A stretch of 64,000 nt of DNA from Pseudomonas turukhanskensis (GTDB taxonomy: Bacteria > Pseudomonadota > Gammaproteobacteria > Pseudomonadales > Pseudomonadaceae): NCBI RefSeq assembly GCF_027922365.1, contig NZ_BSFN01000009.1, positions 1 through 64,000 on the forward strand. Direction: 5' to 3'. Of this stretch, positions 47,067-55,961 are shown piece after piece. How positions within the stretch are numbered: position 1 is the stretch's first letter; every line of letters starts with the position of its first letter. The position numbers were made by a program, and so were the translations under genes. Under the pieces are notes generated by a model. That model worked only from the letters and a program-made list of their open reading frames with translations, searched no databases and was not told the origin of the DNA.

Positions 47067-47602
47067 CAGAGGCCTTGATTGGGTATGTGATCGAGCAAAT
47101 CGGTCGACCCCACATCCACGCCCGCCTGAAACAGCAAGGTGGTGGCCTGCCCGCGGTGGTGGGTCTGGTGGTTGAAAAAGTGCGCGGTCAGCGCGCCGAA
47201 GGGTTTCTGTTGGGTGCCCTCGGAGTTCTGATAGCGCAGTAAATGCGTCAGGTCCGGCTCACGTACTTGAGCAGCCCACGCGCTGATAATCCCGTCCAGG
47301 CGCAAACGCCTTTCCAGCAACTCATCCAACGTCGTGCAGAGCAAGTCACGCAGGCTGCCGGGCTTGGCGATCAGTGTCATCTCGCGCAAGGCGGGAAAAT
47401 CTGCCGGGTGCTCGCTAAAGCGTTTCAGCCAGACGATATCGCCCGCTACCACATGATTGAGCGTACCGAACAGCGAGGTGAAAAACGCGTGGCGGTCGGC
47501 CATCAATTCGCTTGTGGGCAATGTGGCGGCAGCGGCGTAGAGGGTGTGGTTCATGGCCGCGTTGTAGGCGGCCATCAAGACCAGATGATTACAGTCGGAC
47601 AT
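47066..47602 (-). CDS. DinB family protein
   Basis: 178 residues from the ATG at 47602. The longer frame (to 47659) runs through a REP element and should be disregarded. DinB proteins are four-helix bundles with three metal-binding histidines; here His in FGTLNHVVAGDIVWLKRF and the late pair in FNHQTHHRGQATTLL fit. Members include thiol-transferases for bacillithiol or mycothiol and other metal-dependent enzymes; Pseudomonas makes glutathione, so the function here is unknown. On the same strand as cysB, separated from it by the REP pair. Confidence 0.9.
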   Translation of the reverse strand: MSDCNHLVLMAAYNAAMNHTLYAAAATLPTSELMADRHAFFTSLFGTLNHVVAGDIVWLKRFSEHPADFPALREMTLIAKPGSLRDLLCTTLDELLERRLRLDGIISAWAAQVREPDLTHLLRYQNSEGTQQKPFGALTAHFFNHQTHHRGQATTLLFQAGVDVGSTDLLDHIPNQGL

Positions 47603-47621
47603 TGATGCATTCCTGAAAAGC

Positions 47622-47684
47622 GCTTCGCGAGCAAGCTCGCTCCTACGGGTATAAGGCATGTAGGAGCGAGCTTGCTCGCGAAGC
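47622..47684. repeat. REPIN-like inverted pair, family A
   Basis: GCTTCGCGAGCAAGCTCGCTCC at the left and GGAGCGAGCTTGCTCGCGAAGC at the right, 18 nt apart including the GTAG ends. Each arm is a short hairpin and the whole folds on itself. Lies between cysB and the DinB gene. Confidence 0.85.
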
Positions 47685-47700
47685 CCTTGATCTTAAGCCA

Positions 47701-48684
<984 letters not shown>

Positions 48685-48799
48685 TCAAAGCGAAAAGGCG
48701 ACGCTGCTGACGCCAACGGCGTTATATAACCATAGTAGAGGTTAGAAGACTAAATCTAGACCATTTCTTTGTTTATGCCGCCTTTCACATATCCACCAC

Positions 48800-49303
48800 T
48801 CAGATCTCTGCCCGCGTGCGGTGTTGCAGCATCGGTACCAGGTAAACGGGCACCTCTGCCAGTTGCACCAGGCGCGCGGCCGTACGCCCCAAGGGGATAT
48901 CCAGCGCGGCGTTATGGCTGCTGTGACTGCCGACCACCAGCAGGTCAACGTCGTAGCGCTGCGCCTCGGCCAGGATCACTTGCGGCGGGTCGCCCTGCAC
49001 CACGCGTACGGCGCGCACCAGTTCCATGTCGTGCTGGGCGTCCCCCATCTCATCGCGAAAGCCCTCGAACACCCGCTGTTCGATGCTGGCCAGTACCCCG
49101 CTCAAGCCATTGGTGCGAATTTCCGTCAGTACCGCTTCATCCAGATAGGTTTTAAGTACCGATTCAGCGAACAGGCCCAGGGGTTCCACCGCATGCACCA
49201 CGTACAGATCGGCCTTGAAGGCGCGGGTCATGGCCAGGGCATGCTGCAACACGTAAGGGGCGTACAGACCTAAATCGGTGGCGTAAAGAATCGAGCGAAT
49301 CAT
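48800..49303 (-). CDS. Universal stress protein (UspA family)
   Basis: 167 residues from the ATG at 49303, with AGGAGG upstream (49309-49314 region). A single Usp domain: MIRSILYATDLGLYAPYVLQ at the start and DLLVVGSHSSHNAALDIPLG then TAARLVQLAEVPVYLVP, near the G-x2-G-x9-G-S/T ATP-binding signature though the second glycine segment is altered. Cytoplasmic; role in stress survival inferred from family only. Confidence 0.92.
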   Translation of the reverse strand: MIRSILYATDLGLYAPYVLQHALAMTRAFKADLYVVHAVEPLGLFAESVLKTYLDEAVLTEIRTNGLSGVLASIEQRVFEGFRDEMGDAQHDMELVRAVRVVQGDPPQVILAEAQRYDVDLLVVGSHSSHNAALDIPLGRTAARLVQLAEVPVYLVPMLQHRTRAEI

Positions 49304-49416
49304 GCGGCCTCCTAACTGCATTTTTAACGGCCTGGGTTTGAGCTTAGCAGCGATGGCTATAAATCCAGCGGCTGTTAGCAGTCCAAGACGAACGGGCAGT
49401 TACAAGCGCCGGGGGA

Positions 49417-50322
49417 CTAGAGCTGCGGCTCGTTACTGATGCCGTGGGGGACATGGCCGGTGGCGACCACTTCACGACTTTTTTCGCAGTGTCCGGCCTG
49501 GTCATCAAAGAACACGTCGGCACCGAAGGTTTCCAGAATGGCGGTTTTCTCCAGGCCACCGAGGAAGTAGCTCTCGTCCAGACGGATATTCCACTCGCGC
49601 AAGGTGCGAATCACTCGCTCGTGGGCGGGCGCTGAACGGGCAGTCACCAGAGCGGTACGAATAGGGCAGCTTTCTTGCGGAAATTCCTGTTGCAGGCTAT
49701 GCAGCGCCGCCAAAAACGGCTTGAACGGCCCGCCACCCAGCAGCTCGCGCGCAGACTCACGCTCATGGGTCTGGAACGCCACCAGGCCGCCAGCCTGATA
49801 CACCCGCTCCGACTCATCGGAAAACAGCACAGCGTCGCCGTCGAAGGCGATGCGCAGTTCGTTGCTGGCTGCGCGGCGGGCGCCACCAGAAAGAATGGTC
49901 GCCGCGCCAAAACCTGAACGCAGGGCACTGCGCACGTCTTCGGCGTGGGTGGATAAAAACAGGTGGCAACCGAAGGCCGCCAGGTACGGATCCGGGCTGC
50001 GGCCGCCGACGAAGGCGGCGCGGGAAATACCCAGGCCGTAGTGCTGAATCGAGTTGAAGGCGCGCAGGCCGGTGTCGGCGCTATTGCGTGACACCAGAAT
50101 CACCTCGACCCGTTGCTGGCCGAGGGTGGTGTTCAGGGCCAGCAGCTTTTCGACCAGGGGGAAGGCATCGCCGGGCGCAAGAATTTCTTCCTCATGCTCG
50201 ATCTGGTATTGGCGATAGGCCTCCACGCCTTCGCTTTCATAGATGCGATGGCTTTCGCGCAGGTCAAACAGCGCCCGCGAGGAAATCGCCAATACCAGTT
50301 TGTCCGCCAGCCCCTTGCTCAT
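49417..50322 (-). CDS. Cytosolic 5'-nucleotidase (cN-I family)
   Basis: 301 residues from the ATG at 50322; the open frame beyond belongs to the neighbouring gene region. Starts MSKGLADKLVLAISSRALFD and contains EVILVSRNSADTGLRAFNSI and ELRIAFDGDAVLFSDESE, the HAD-like catalytic Asp motif DGDAVLFSDE characteristic of the cytosolic 5'-nucleotidase I group. Hydrolyses nucleoside 5'-monophosphates. It lies 7 nt after the ketopantoate-reductase-like gene and is probably co-transcribed with it. Confidence 0.92.
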   Translation of the reverse strand: MSKGLADKLVLAISSRALFDLRESHRIYESEGVEAYRQYQIEHEEEILAPGDAFPLVEKLLALNTTLGQQRVEVILVSRNSADTGLRAFNSIQHYGLGISRAAFVGGRSPDPYLAAFGCHLFLSTHAEDVRSALRSGFGAATILSGGARRAASNELRIAFDGDAVLFSDESERVYQAGGLVAFQTHERESARELLGGGPFKPFLAALHSLQQEFPQESCPIRTALVTARSAPAHERVIRTLREWNIRLDESYFLGGLEKTAILETFGADVFFDDQAGHCEKSREVVATGHVPHGISNEPQL

Positions 50323-50329
50323 AAGTACC

Positions 50330-51286
50330 TCACCCCAGATTGTGTGTATCGATAAAGGCCAGCTGTTGCGCCAAGGCGCGAATGCGCGGCAACTCGATGC
50401 CGGCGCGCTCGGCGGCGGCCAATGGCTCGGCATAGATGTACCGCAGCTCCAGCGGGCGTTTTTCAACAAAGTCGTGGTACATGCTCGGCAAGTAATCGGG
50501 CATGCGATCGGTGTTTGCCAACAGCTTGTCGGCAAACACCTCGGGAATAGCATGCCCGCAGGCCACGGCGCCCTGGATCACTTCTTTCATGATGGCCAGG
50601 ATTAGCGCACGGGTTTCGCCATGGCCCATCAAGGCCGTAGTGCCAGCATTCAGTACCACCGACAAACCGTTATACGGCACGTTCCACACCAGCTTTTGCC
50701 AGCGCGCCTGGGCCAGGTTCGGCATGGCGGTGGAATCCAGGCCTGCCTCTTTAAAGAGTGCAGCCCCTGCTTCGGCAATCGCCAGCTGTGCCTCAGCATC
50801 GCTGGCCGGGCCGCTGTGGTAAGCCAGGTTCACGCTGCCCAGCGACTGGTGCTCGATAATACCGGGGCCTGCGCGGTGTACGCAGATGTAGCAAAGGCCG
50901 CCCAGCAGATGCAGGGAATCCGGCAACAACGGGCGCAAGCCCTCTTCCACCGCCAGGCCGTTTTGCAACAGCACCACCTTGGCGTCGGGCGCCGCGGCCT
51001 GGGCAATCAGCGGGGCCAGTTCGGCATTACTGGTACTTTTGGCGCCAACCAGCAGCCAGTCGCAGGGCGGCATGTCGGCGGCATTGCAATATGCCTGAAC
51101 GTTTGCCAGCGTCAGTGCACCATGCACGGCGCTGTTGAGTCGCAGACCGCGCTCGGCCACGGCGACATATTCGCTGCGCAGCAGAAAATGCACGTCGAAA
51201 CCGGCACGCGCCAGCATCAGCCCGTAAAAGCCGCCGATGGCACCGGTACCAATGATGCCGATACGGGGGGAAGGTGTTGCAGACAT
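50330..51286 (-). CDS. Putative 2-dehydropantoate 2-reductase (PanE-like)
   Basis: 318 residues. Rossmann motif GIIGTGAIGGFYGLML at residues 9-24 binds NADPH. The C-terminal domain has ARWQKLVWNVPYNGLSVVLN with the conserved Lys and Asn of ketopantoate reductases. Pseudomonads often carry several PanE paralogues, so whether this one works in pantothenate synthesis is uncertain. Its start overlaps the stop of the thioredoxin gene by one base region (51286). Confidence 0.9.
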   Translation of the reverse strand: MSATPSPRIGIIGTGAIGGFYGLMLARAGFDVHFLLRSEYVAVAERGLRLNSAVHGALTLANVQAYCNAADMPPCDWLLVGAKSTSNAELAPLIAQAAAPDAKVVLLQNGLAVEEGLRPLLPDSLHLLGGLCYICVHRAGPGIIEHQSLGSVNLAYHSGPASDAEAQLAIAEAGAALFKEAGLDSTAMPNLAQARWQKLVWNVPYNGLSVVLNAGTTALMGHGETRALILAIMKEVIQGAVACGHAIPEVFADKLLANTDRMPDYLPSMYHDFVEKRPLELRYIYAEPLAAAERAGIELPRIRALAQQLAFIDTHNLG

Positions 51287-51645
51287 CAGGGAAGCTCCTC
51301 AGGTATACGGGCCAAAGCCTCGCCAATAGCGGCGCTCAGCTCGGGCAGACTCAAACGCGCGTGCACCGCGCCGAAAAATTGACCATCGCGCACGACAAAC
51401 AGCGCTGGCAAGTGAAAAACCTCATAACGCTCGACCAGGCCGCCATTATTGGCCGCGTCGACCCAACCCAGGCGCGCCACCGGCAGCCCCATCGGCGGGA
51501 GCTCGCGGCGCGCCCAGCGACAACTGGCACAACCTATGCTGGTAAAAACCACAAGCGAAGTACCAGGCCAGTCGAGCAGCAAGCGATCGGCATCGAAATC
51601 CGTCAGCTCTGACTGCCTGGCTATACTGCTAGCAGTGATGTCCAT
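51286..51645 (-). CDS. Thioredoxin-like protein
   Basis: 119 residues. A single thioredoxin fold with the active-site motif CASC (SIGCASCRWARRELPPMG), unusual compared with the CGPC of thioredoxin. The cis-proline segment is FHLPALFVVRDG. No signal peptide, so cytoplasmic. Immediately upstream of, and overlapping by a base with, the PanE-like gene. Partner unknown. Confidence 0.9.
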   Translation of the reverse strand: MDITASSIARQSELTDFDADRLLLDWPGTSLVVFTSIGCASCRWARRELPPMGLPVARLGWVDAANNGGLVERYEVFHLPALFVVRDGQFFGAVHARLSLPELSAAIGEALARIPEELP

Positions 51646-51679
51646 AAGCCATCATCCGAAGTAGTGGAGTTTTGCCGTA

Positions 51680-52102
51680 ATGCGACAGTTTTTGCGTCAC
51701 CCCAGTGATATGCCAGTTGAGCTAATTCAGCGCAAGCACGCCTTCCTGCCCCGCCAGCGGTTGAACAATATCAGCCTGGGCGGTGTGGCCTGCAATTCTC
51801 CAAAAGGTTTTCGTCGCGGTACGGCCGTTGAGCTGCGTATTCCGTTGCTGGGCGAGCAAGCCCGTTACAGCGGTGTGGTGGCCTGGTGCAAAAAGCAGCC
51901 GGATGATTACCTGGTCGGCATTGCCTTTGTTGACGAAGAGACACTGTTTCGCGCCCGAATGGTCGAGCAGGTTTGCCAGATCGAACATTACCGCCACCTG
52001 CGCGAACAGGAACTGGGGCAACCCCTGCCCGTGGAAGCCATCGCCAAGGAATGGATTGCCGAACACGCAGCTGGCTTCTCCACCTTTAGTGGCCTGCAAT
52101 AA
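51680..52102 (+). CDS. PilZ domain protein (c-di-GMP binding)
   Basis: 140 residues. The PilZ domain fills the first 100 residues: RQFLR near the start matches the RxxxR motif, and NNISLGGVA matches the (D/N)xSxxG motif, so c-di-GMP binding is likely. The remaining ~40 residues are helical (ICQIEHYRHLREQELGQPLP-like) and may transmit the signal. Divergent from the thioredoxin gene; no motility or polysaccharide genes are nearby. Confidence 0.92.
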   Translation: MRQFLRHPSDMPVELIQRKHAFLPRQRLNNISLGGVACNSPKGFRRGTAVELRIPLLGEQARYSGVVAWCKKQPDDYLVGIAFVDEETLFRARMVEQVCQIEHYRHLREQELGQPLPVEAIAKEWIAEHAAGFSTFSGLQ

Positions 52103-52279
52103 CCCCTGCCCCATACCGTCAGATTCGGCCCTATAAAGCACTAACGCCCCATTGTCGAGGCGGGCCGTACGCGCTAAGGTTCCCACCCCGTTACGCTCAA
52201 CGCTGCGCTCCGTCGCTCGGAGATGGCTGGCGGCCAACACCCGTGACCTGACTGACGACTGACACTGACGAGTAGCACG

Positions 52280-53356
52280 ATGGCTGATTTACCGATCGAT
52301 GACCTTAACGTCGCCTCCAACGACACCCTGATCACCCCCGACCAGCTCAAGCGTGAAATCCCGCTGACCGATGCTGCGCTGCGCACCGTTGTGCAGGGCC
52401 GTGAGGTGATCCGCAATATTCTCGACGGCAAGGACCACCGCCTGTTCGTGGTAGTGGGCCCCTGCTCGATCCACGACATCAAGGCTGCCCACGAGTATGC
52501 CGAGCGCTTGAAAGTGCTGGCGGCCGAGGTGTCGGATACGCTCTATCTGGTCATGCGTGTGTATTTTGAAAAACCGCGTACCACGGTCGGCTGGAAAGGC
52601 TTGATCAACGATCCGTACCTGGACGACTCGTTCAAGATTCAGGACGGTCTGCATATTGGTCGCCAACTGCTGCTGGATCTGGCCGAAATGGGCCTGCCAA
52701 CCGCCACCGAAGCGCTCGACCCCATCTCGCCGCAGTACCTGCAGGACCTGATCAGTTGGTCGGCCATCGGCGCGCGCACCACCGAATCGCAAACCCACCG
52801 GGAAATGGCTTCGGGCCTGTCCTCGGCAGTCGGCTTCAAGAACGGCACCGATGGCGGCCTTACGGTGGCCATCAATGCCCTGCAGTCGGTTTCCAGCCCG
52901 CACCGCTTCCTGGGTATCAACCAGGAAGGTGGCGTGTCCATCGTGACCACCAAGGGCAATGCCTACGGCCACGTGGTACTGCGCGGCGGCAACGGCAAGC
53001 CGAACTACGATTCGGTGAGTGTGGCTGTCTGTGAGCAGGAGCTGACCAAAGCCGGCATTCGCCCGAACATCATGGTCGACTGCAGCCACGCCAACTCCAA
53101 CAAAGACCCGGCGTTGCAACCGCTGGTGATGGAGAACGTGGCCAACCAGATTCTCGAAGGTAACCAGTCCATCGTCGGCCTGATGGTGGAGAGCCATCTC
53201 GGCTGGGGCAACCAGTCGATCCCTAAAGACCTCAATGCGCTGAAGTACGGCGTATCGGTTACCGATGCCTGCATCGACTGGGACACTACAGAGAAAACCC
53301 TGCTGGGTATGCACAGCAAGCTCAAAAACGTGTTGCCCAAGCGCCAACGCGGCTGA
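52280..53356 (+). CDS. 3-deoxy-7-phosphoheptulonate synthase (class I)
   Basis: 358 residues, the usual length. First step of the shikimate pathway, joining PEP and erythrose 4-phosphate. Motifs: VVVGPCSIHDIKAAHEYAER, KPRTTVGWKGLINDPYLDDS, SWSAIGARTTESQTHREMAS and DCSHANSNKDP, covering PEP, metal and substrate ligands of the AroF/AroG/AroH group. Which amino acid inhibits it cannot be read securely. Upstream 177 bp show no leader peptide that I can identify. Ends at a strong terminator. Confidence 0.96.
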   Translation: MADLPIDDLNVASNDTLITPDQLKREIPLTDAALRTVVQGREVIRNILDGKDHRLFVVVGPCSIHDIKAAHEYAERLKVLAAEVSDTLYLVMRVYFEKPRTTVGWKGLINDPYLDDSFKIQDGLHIGRQLLLDLAEMGLPTATEALDPISPQYLQDLISWSAIGARTTESQTHREMASGLSSAVGFKNGTDGGLTVAINALQSVSSPHRFLGINQEGGVSIVTTKGNAYGHVVLRGGNGKPNYDSVSVAVCEQELTKAGIRPNIMVDCSHANSNKDPALQPLVMENVANQILEGNQSIVGLMVESHLGWGNQSIPKDLNALKYGVSVTDACIDWDTTEKTLLGMHSKLKNVLPKRQRG

Positions 53357-53375
53357 GTGTGTAACCCATACAAAA

Positions 53376-53404
53376 ACGCCGGGCTTAGCCCGGCGTTTTT
53401 GTAT
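53376..53404. terminator. bidirectional terminator (DAHP synthase / GNAT gene)
   Basis: AACGCCGGGC-TTA-GCCCGGCGTTTTTG, a 10-bp stem with A- and T-runs on both flanks, between two convergent genes. Confidence 0.88.
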
Positions 53405-53412
53405 GGGTTCGA

Positions 53413-53682
53413 TCAGTGCCGATCGCGGCGTTCCATGTAGCGCTCGACGTAGGAGCACGACGGAATCACGGTGTAGCCCATGCGTTCGGCGTATTCCAGC
53501 GCCCGTTCGGTCAGCGCCGCGGCAATGCCGCGCCCACGCAGGGAATTGGGCACAAACGTGCGGTAGATATCGAGCGTCTGCTTACCCAGGTCCATATAGG
53601 CAAGGTAAGCACGGTCACCGTCCACAGTGGTCTCGAATTGATGACCTGCCTGGTCATGGTTGATAGACAGCGCCTCGCTCAT
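53413..53682 (-). CDS. Small GNAT-family N-acetyltransferase
   Basis: 89 residues from the second ATG (53682). A compact GNAT of the YjdJ type: IYRTFVPNSLRGRGIAAALT contains the acetyl-CoA loop R-G-R-G-I-A, followed by LEYAERMGYTVIPSCSYVER. The full GNAT fold is shortened to its CoA-binding core. Substrate unknown. 17 nt downstream of the neighbouring membrane-anchored gene start region on the same strand. Confidence 0.88.
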   Translation of the reverse strand: MSEALSINHDQAGHQFETTVDGDRAYLAYMDLGKQTLDIYRTFVPNSLRGRGIAAALTERALEYAERMGYTVIPSCSYVERYMERRDRH

Positions 53683-53701
53683 CACAACTCCTCTACGGGC
53701 C

Positions 53702-54967
53702 TTAGAACATGACCCTTACCTTATCGATCTTATCCAAGCGCAGAAACATCTCCGCCGACCCAACGCCAAATTGGACACTCAGGAAGACTTTGCCGTTCTC
53801 CACCTTGTGCAGCACACCCTGATAATAAGTACCGTCATGGGTAATGAACTGCAAACGCTTGCCAGCGTATTTGGGCAGGCTGGCGACATCAACGAAGTCA
53901 TATTGCGGCGTTGGCGCATTTGACTCAACTCTTTCTGCAACAACCCGATCATTGTCCAGTGTTTGCTTCAATGCATTGGGATCGAACCAGGCAAAACCCA
54001 GCGGCGTCACCGCCTCGCCATTGATCAAAAGCGCCGGGTGCAACATACCCAGCACGTCCTTGGGCTCGAAAAATTGTAGCCCTTCCCAACTGATGCCCTC
54101 GTTAGGGCTCAGTTCCAGGCGCAGCGATTGCGGGTCTTTGAGGTAACGGCCATAGGCTTCAAGCACAGAGGCATCCAAGGCCACGCGCTGGCTACGCATC
54201 GCCTTGTCGAACTGCTCGACCGCCGCTTGCTGATAGGCCTCGGTGGTCATGCTCAACTTGCCGGCACAGTATTCCTGCACCTTGCGTTGGTACTGGTTGT
54301 CGTTGACCTCCACGGTAACCAGTGACAACTGCGGCGGATGGGCGCGCAGATCTCCGGGTTTATCGGACATGTTGGCCAATGCCAGGCTGACCTTGAGTTC
54401 GGCCATGTCACGGGTATCGGAGGTCATGGAAAGCTGCAGGGTTTTTTGCCCTGGTGAAAACAGATAGGAGATTTCAGCATCCGTTTCGAAGGTGCGGTAA
54501 TCCATATCCAGCAGTTCGGTCGTGCCAATAAAGCGCACCTTGCCACAGTTCACTTCGCTCCAGGCAGTAAAGAGACTGCGCTCGGCAGGTGCGTCGTAGA
54601 GCTGTTGCATAAACGGACCGTGGACATCCAGCGCGAGGCCTTTCAAGTTCAGCGCCAATTGTTCGGGAAACTTGCCTTCGGCCAGGCTTTCCTTGAACCG
54701 CAGCAACTCGCCCAGGCCATTGAACTTCAACTGCGCATGCTCGACCCGCACGCTGTCACGCATCGCAGGTACGCGCACAGTGAGTTTTTCCAGGCCCACG
54801 CGGCCATCGAACGAGGACGTTATGCCGCCGTAGCTGATATCCATAATGGGCGATAACTGGGCGATGGCATCGTTCATGATTGAACGAACCGATAACCACA
54901 GCGACAGCTTGATTAACACGGCAATGGCAAGTGCCGAGAGCAAACCCCACTTTAAAATCTTGGCCAC
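53702..54967 (-). CDS. Unknown membrane-anchored protein (DUF945-like appearance)
   Basis: 421 residues from the GTG at 54967, chosen because AAGGA lies 7 nt before it; the frame extends to a GTG at 54994. One N-terminal membrane helix (AKILKWGLLSALAIAVLIKL) followed by a large soluble region of beta-strand-like segments, probably periplasmic. Layout (anchor, then repeated strand pairs like GLEKLTVRVPAMRDSVRVEH) is like YdgA/DUF945 or AsmA-like envelope proteins, but I do not recognise it. The last 60 residues (KYAGKRLQFITHDGTYYQGV) look like a separate small SH3-like beta domain. Function unknown. Confidence 0.8.
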   Translation of the reverse strand: MAKILKWGLLSALAIAVLIKLSLWLSVRSIMNDAIAQLSPIMDISYGGITSSFDGRVGLEKLTVRVPAMRDSVRVEHAQLKFNGLGELLRFKESLAEGKFPEQLALNLKGLALDVHGPFMQQLYDAPAERSLFTAWSEVNCGKVRFIGTTELLDMDYRTFETDAEISYLFSPGQKTLQLSMTSDTRDMAELKVSLALANMSDKPGDLRAHPPQLSLVTVEVNDNQYQRKVQEYCAGKLSMTTEAYQQAAVEQFDKAMRSQRVALDASVLEAYGRYLKDPQSLRLELSPNEGISWEGLQFFEPKDVLGMLHPALLINGEAVTPLGFAWFDPNALKQTLDNDRVVAERVESNAPTPQYDFVDVASLPKYAGKRLQFITHDGTYYQGVLHKVENGKVFLSVQFGVGSAEMFLRLDKIDKVRVMF

Positions 54968-55424
54968 GACGACATCCTTGTATTCCAACGACACGCACTA
55001 CGCGCTAGGTTTCGATGGCGCAGCTTAGCAGGCCGGCAAAGTGCCAGCTACCAGGCATATCAGGGGTTTGCCAACCGGTTTGAGCCAGTGTGAAGAGCAA
55101 CTCGAAATCGACTACTTGCCCCAGTAAGTTGCTCAACAAATAGCCGGATAAATCCCCCAAGTTCGAACTGGGCAAACTACCGGCACAGTGGGCAAAGCAT
55201 TGCGGCTGAATGTCGTAAATGCACAAGCGCTGTCCGCAATTGGATATTTTTCATCCAGCGTTATTACCACTTCCTTACATAACGCTCATTTTCATCAAAA
55301 AAACATGGAACGCTGGCGCCTGGTCCGTTTACTTACTACAAGTAATGAGTAGTATGTAGACCGGCAAATACCTCGAGCTCGGGGCAGTTGCTTTATGGAA
55401 AAAATGCACCTTAAGGGGAACACG
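54968..55424. other. 457-bp gene-free stretch upstream of oprI
   Basis: No supportable gene. A 73-codon minus-strand frame (55005-55226) begins with TTG and lacks a ribosome site. The right part must carry the oprI promoter: a candidate is TTTACT (55330-55335 area) 16 nt before TAGTAT, but the fit is moderate. The AT-rich tract around 55250-55300 may be an upstream activating region. Confidence 0.5.
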
Positions 55425-55676
55425 ATGAACAACGTTCTGAAACTCTCTGCTCTGGCTCTGGCCGCCGTTCTGGCTACCGGTTGCAGCAGCACCACCAAAG
55501 AAACTGAAGCTCGCCTGACTGCTACTGAAGACGCAGCAGCTCGCGCTCAAGCTCGTGCTGACGAAGCTTACCGCAAAGCTGACGAGGCTCTGGCCGCTGC
55601 TCAGAAGGCTCAGCAAACTGCTGACGAAGCCAACGAGCGCGCTGCTCGTATGCTGGAAAAAGCCAGCCGCAAGTAA
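55425..55676 (+). CDS. oprI: Major outer-membrane lipoprotein OprI
   Basis: 83 residues from the ATG at 55425, with AAGGGG upstream. Pseudomonas counterpart of Braun's lipoprotein Lpp. Signal peptide [13 protein letters not shown], lipidated Cys20 in TGCSS, then an alpha-helical coiled coil of Ala/Glu/Asp/Lys heptads ([20 protein letters not shown]) and a C-terminal lysine (ASRK) that can be joined to peptidoglycan. Very strong codon bias (GCT, GCC) suggests high expression. The neighbouring L,D-transpeptidase is a plausible attachment enzyme. Confidence 0.98.
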   Translation: MNNVLKLSALALAAVLATGCSSTTKETEARLTATEDAAARAQARADEAYRKADEALAAAQKAQQTADEANERAARMLEKASRK

Positions 55677-55693
55677 TTCGTTACTCGCAGCCA

Positions 55694-55728
55694 TAAAAAA
55701 AGCCGACCCTAGGGGTCGGCTTTTTTTA
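55694..55728 (+). terminator. Rho-independent terminator of oprI
   Basis: AAAAAAAGCCGACC-CTAG-GGTCGGCTTTTTTT: a long perfect stem with a 7-nt T-run, as expected for a highly expressed gene. Confidence 0.92.
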
Positions 55729-55739
55729 TGGCTGCTTAT

Positions 55740-55797
55740 CGATCGGCTGCGCGTCGGCGATGCGGCGTTAAAAATGCTTTTCAAATGCTCATGGGCG
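55740..55797. repeat. interspersed repeat, copy 2 (first at 46843)
   Basis: CGATCGGCTGCGCGTCGGCG then GCGTTAAAAATGC, then TTTTCAAATGCTCATGGGC; shared with the stretch after the cysH-like gene. It runs directly into a REP family B pair. Confidence 0.7.
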
Positions 55798-55880
55798 TAG
55801 GGCAAATATCGCCAGCGGCGAAATCCGCCGGTCTACCGTTGAGAATCGGCGGATATCCGCTGCGCGGATATTCGCCCTAC
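55798..55880. repeat. REP family B, inverted pair (oprI/transpeptidase convergence)
   Basis: GTAGGGCAAATATCGCCAGC at the left and an inverted arm ending GCGGATATTCGCCCTAC at the right, about 18 nt apart. Confidence 0.85.
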
Positions 55881-55907
55881 GCCGCCGATGCGTTTAGCAT
55901 CGCCCAC

Positions 55908-55947
55908 AAAAAAGCCCGCTGCGGGGTTAACCGGCAGCGGGCTTTTT
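55908..55947 (-). terminator. Rho-independent terminator of the L,D-transpeptidase gene
   Basis: AAAAAGCCCGCTGC / GCAGCGGGCTTTTT, 14-bp stem around GGGGTTAACCG, with a T-run on the minus strand. Confidence 0.9.
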
Positions 55948-55961
55948 GTTGCCTGCAAGGC

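Noticed and set aside
47603..47659. N-terminal 19 residues of the DinB frame
   Set aside because: They are translated from a REP element.
55005..55226. 73-codon minus-strand frame before oprI
   Set aside because: Starts with TTG, no ribosome site, a stop codon just upstream in the same frame and no family resemblance I could see.
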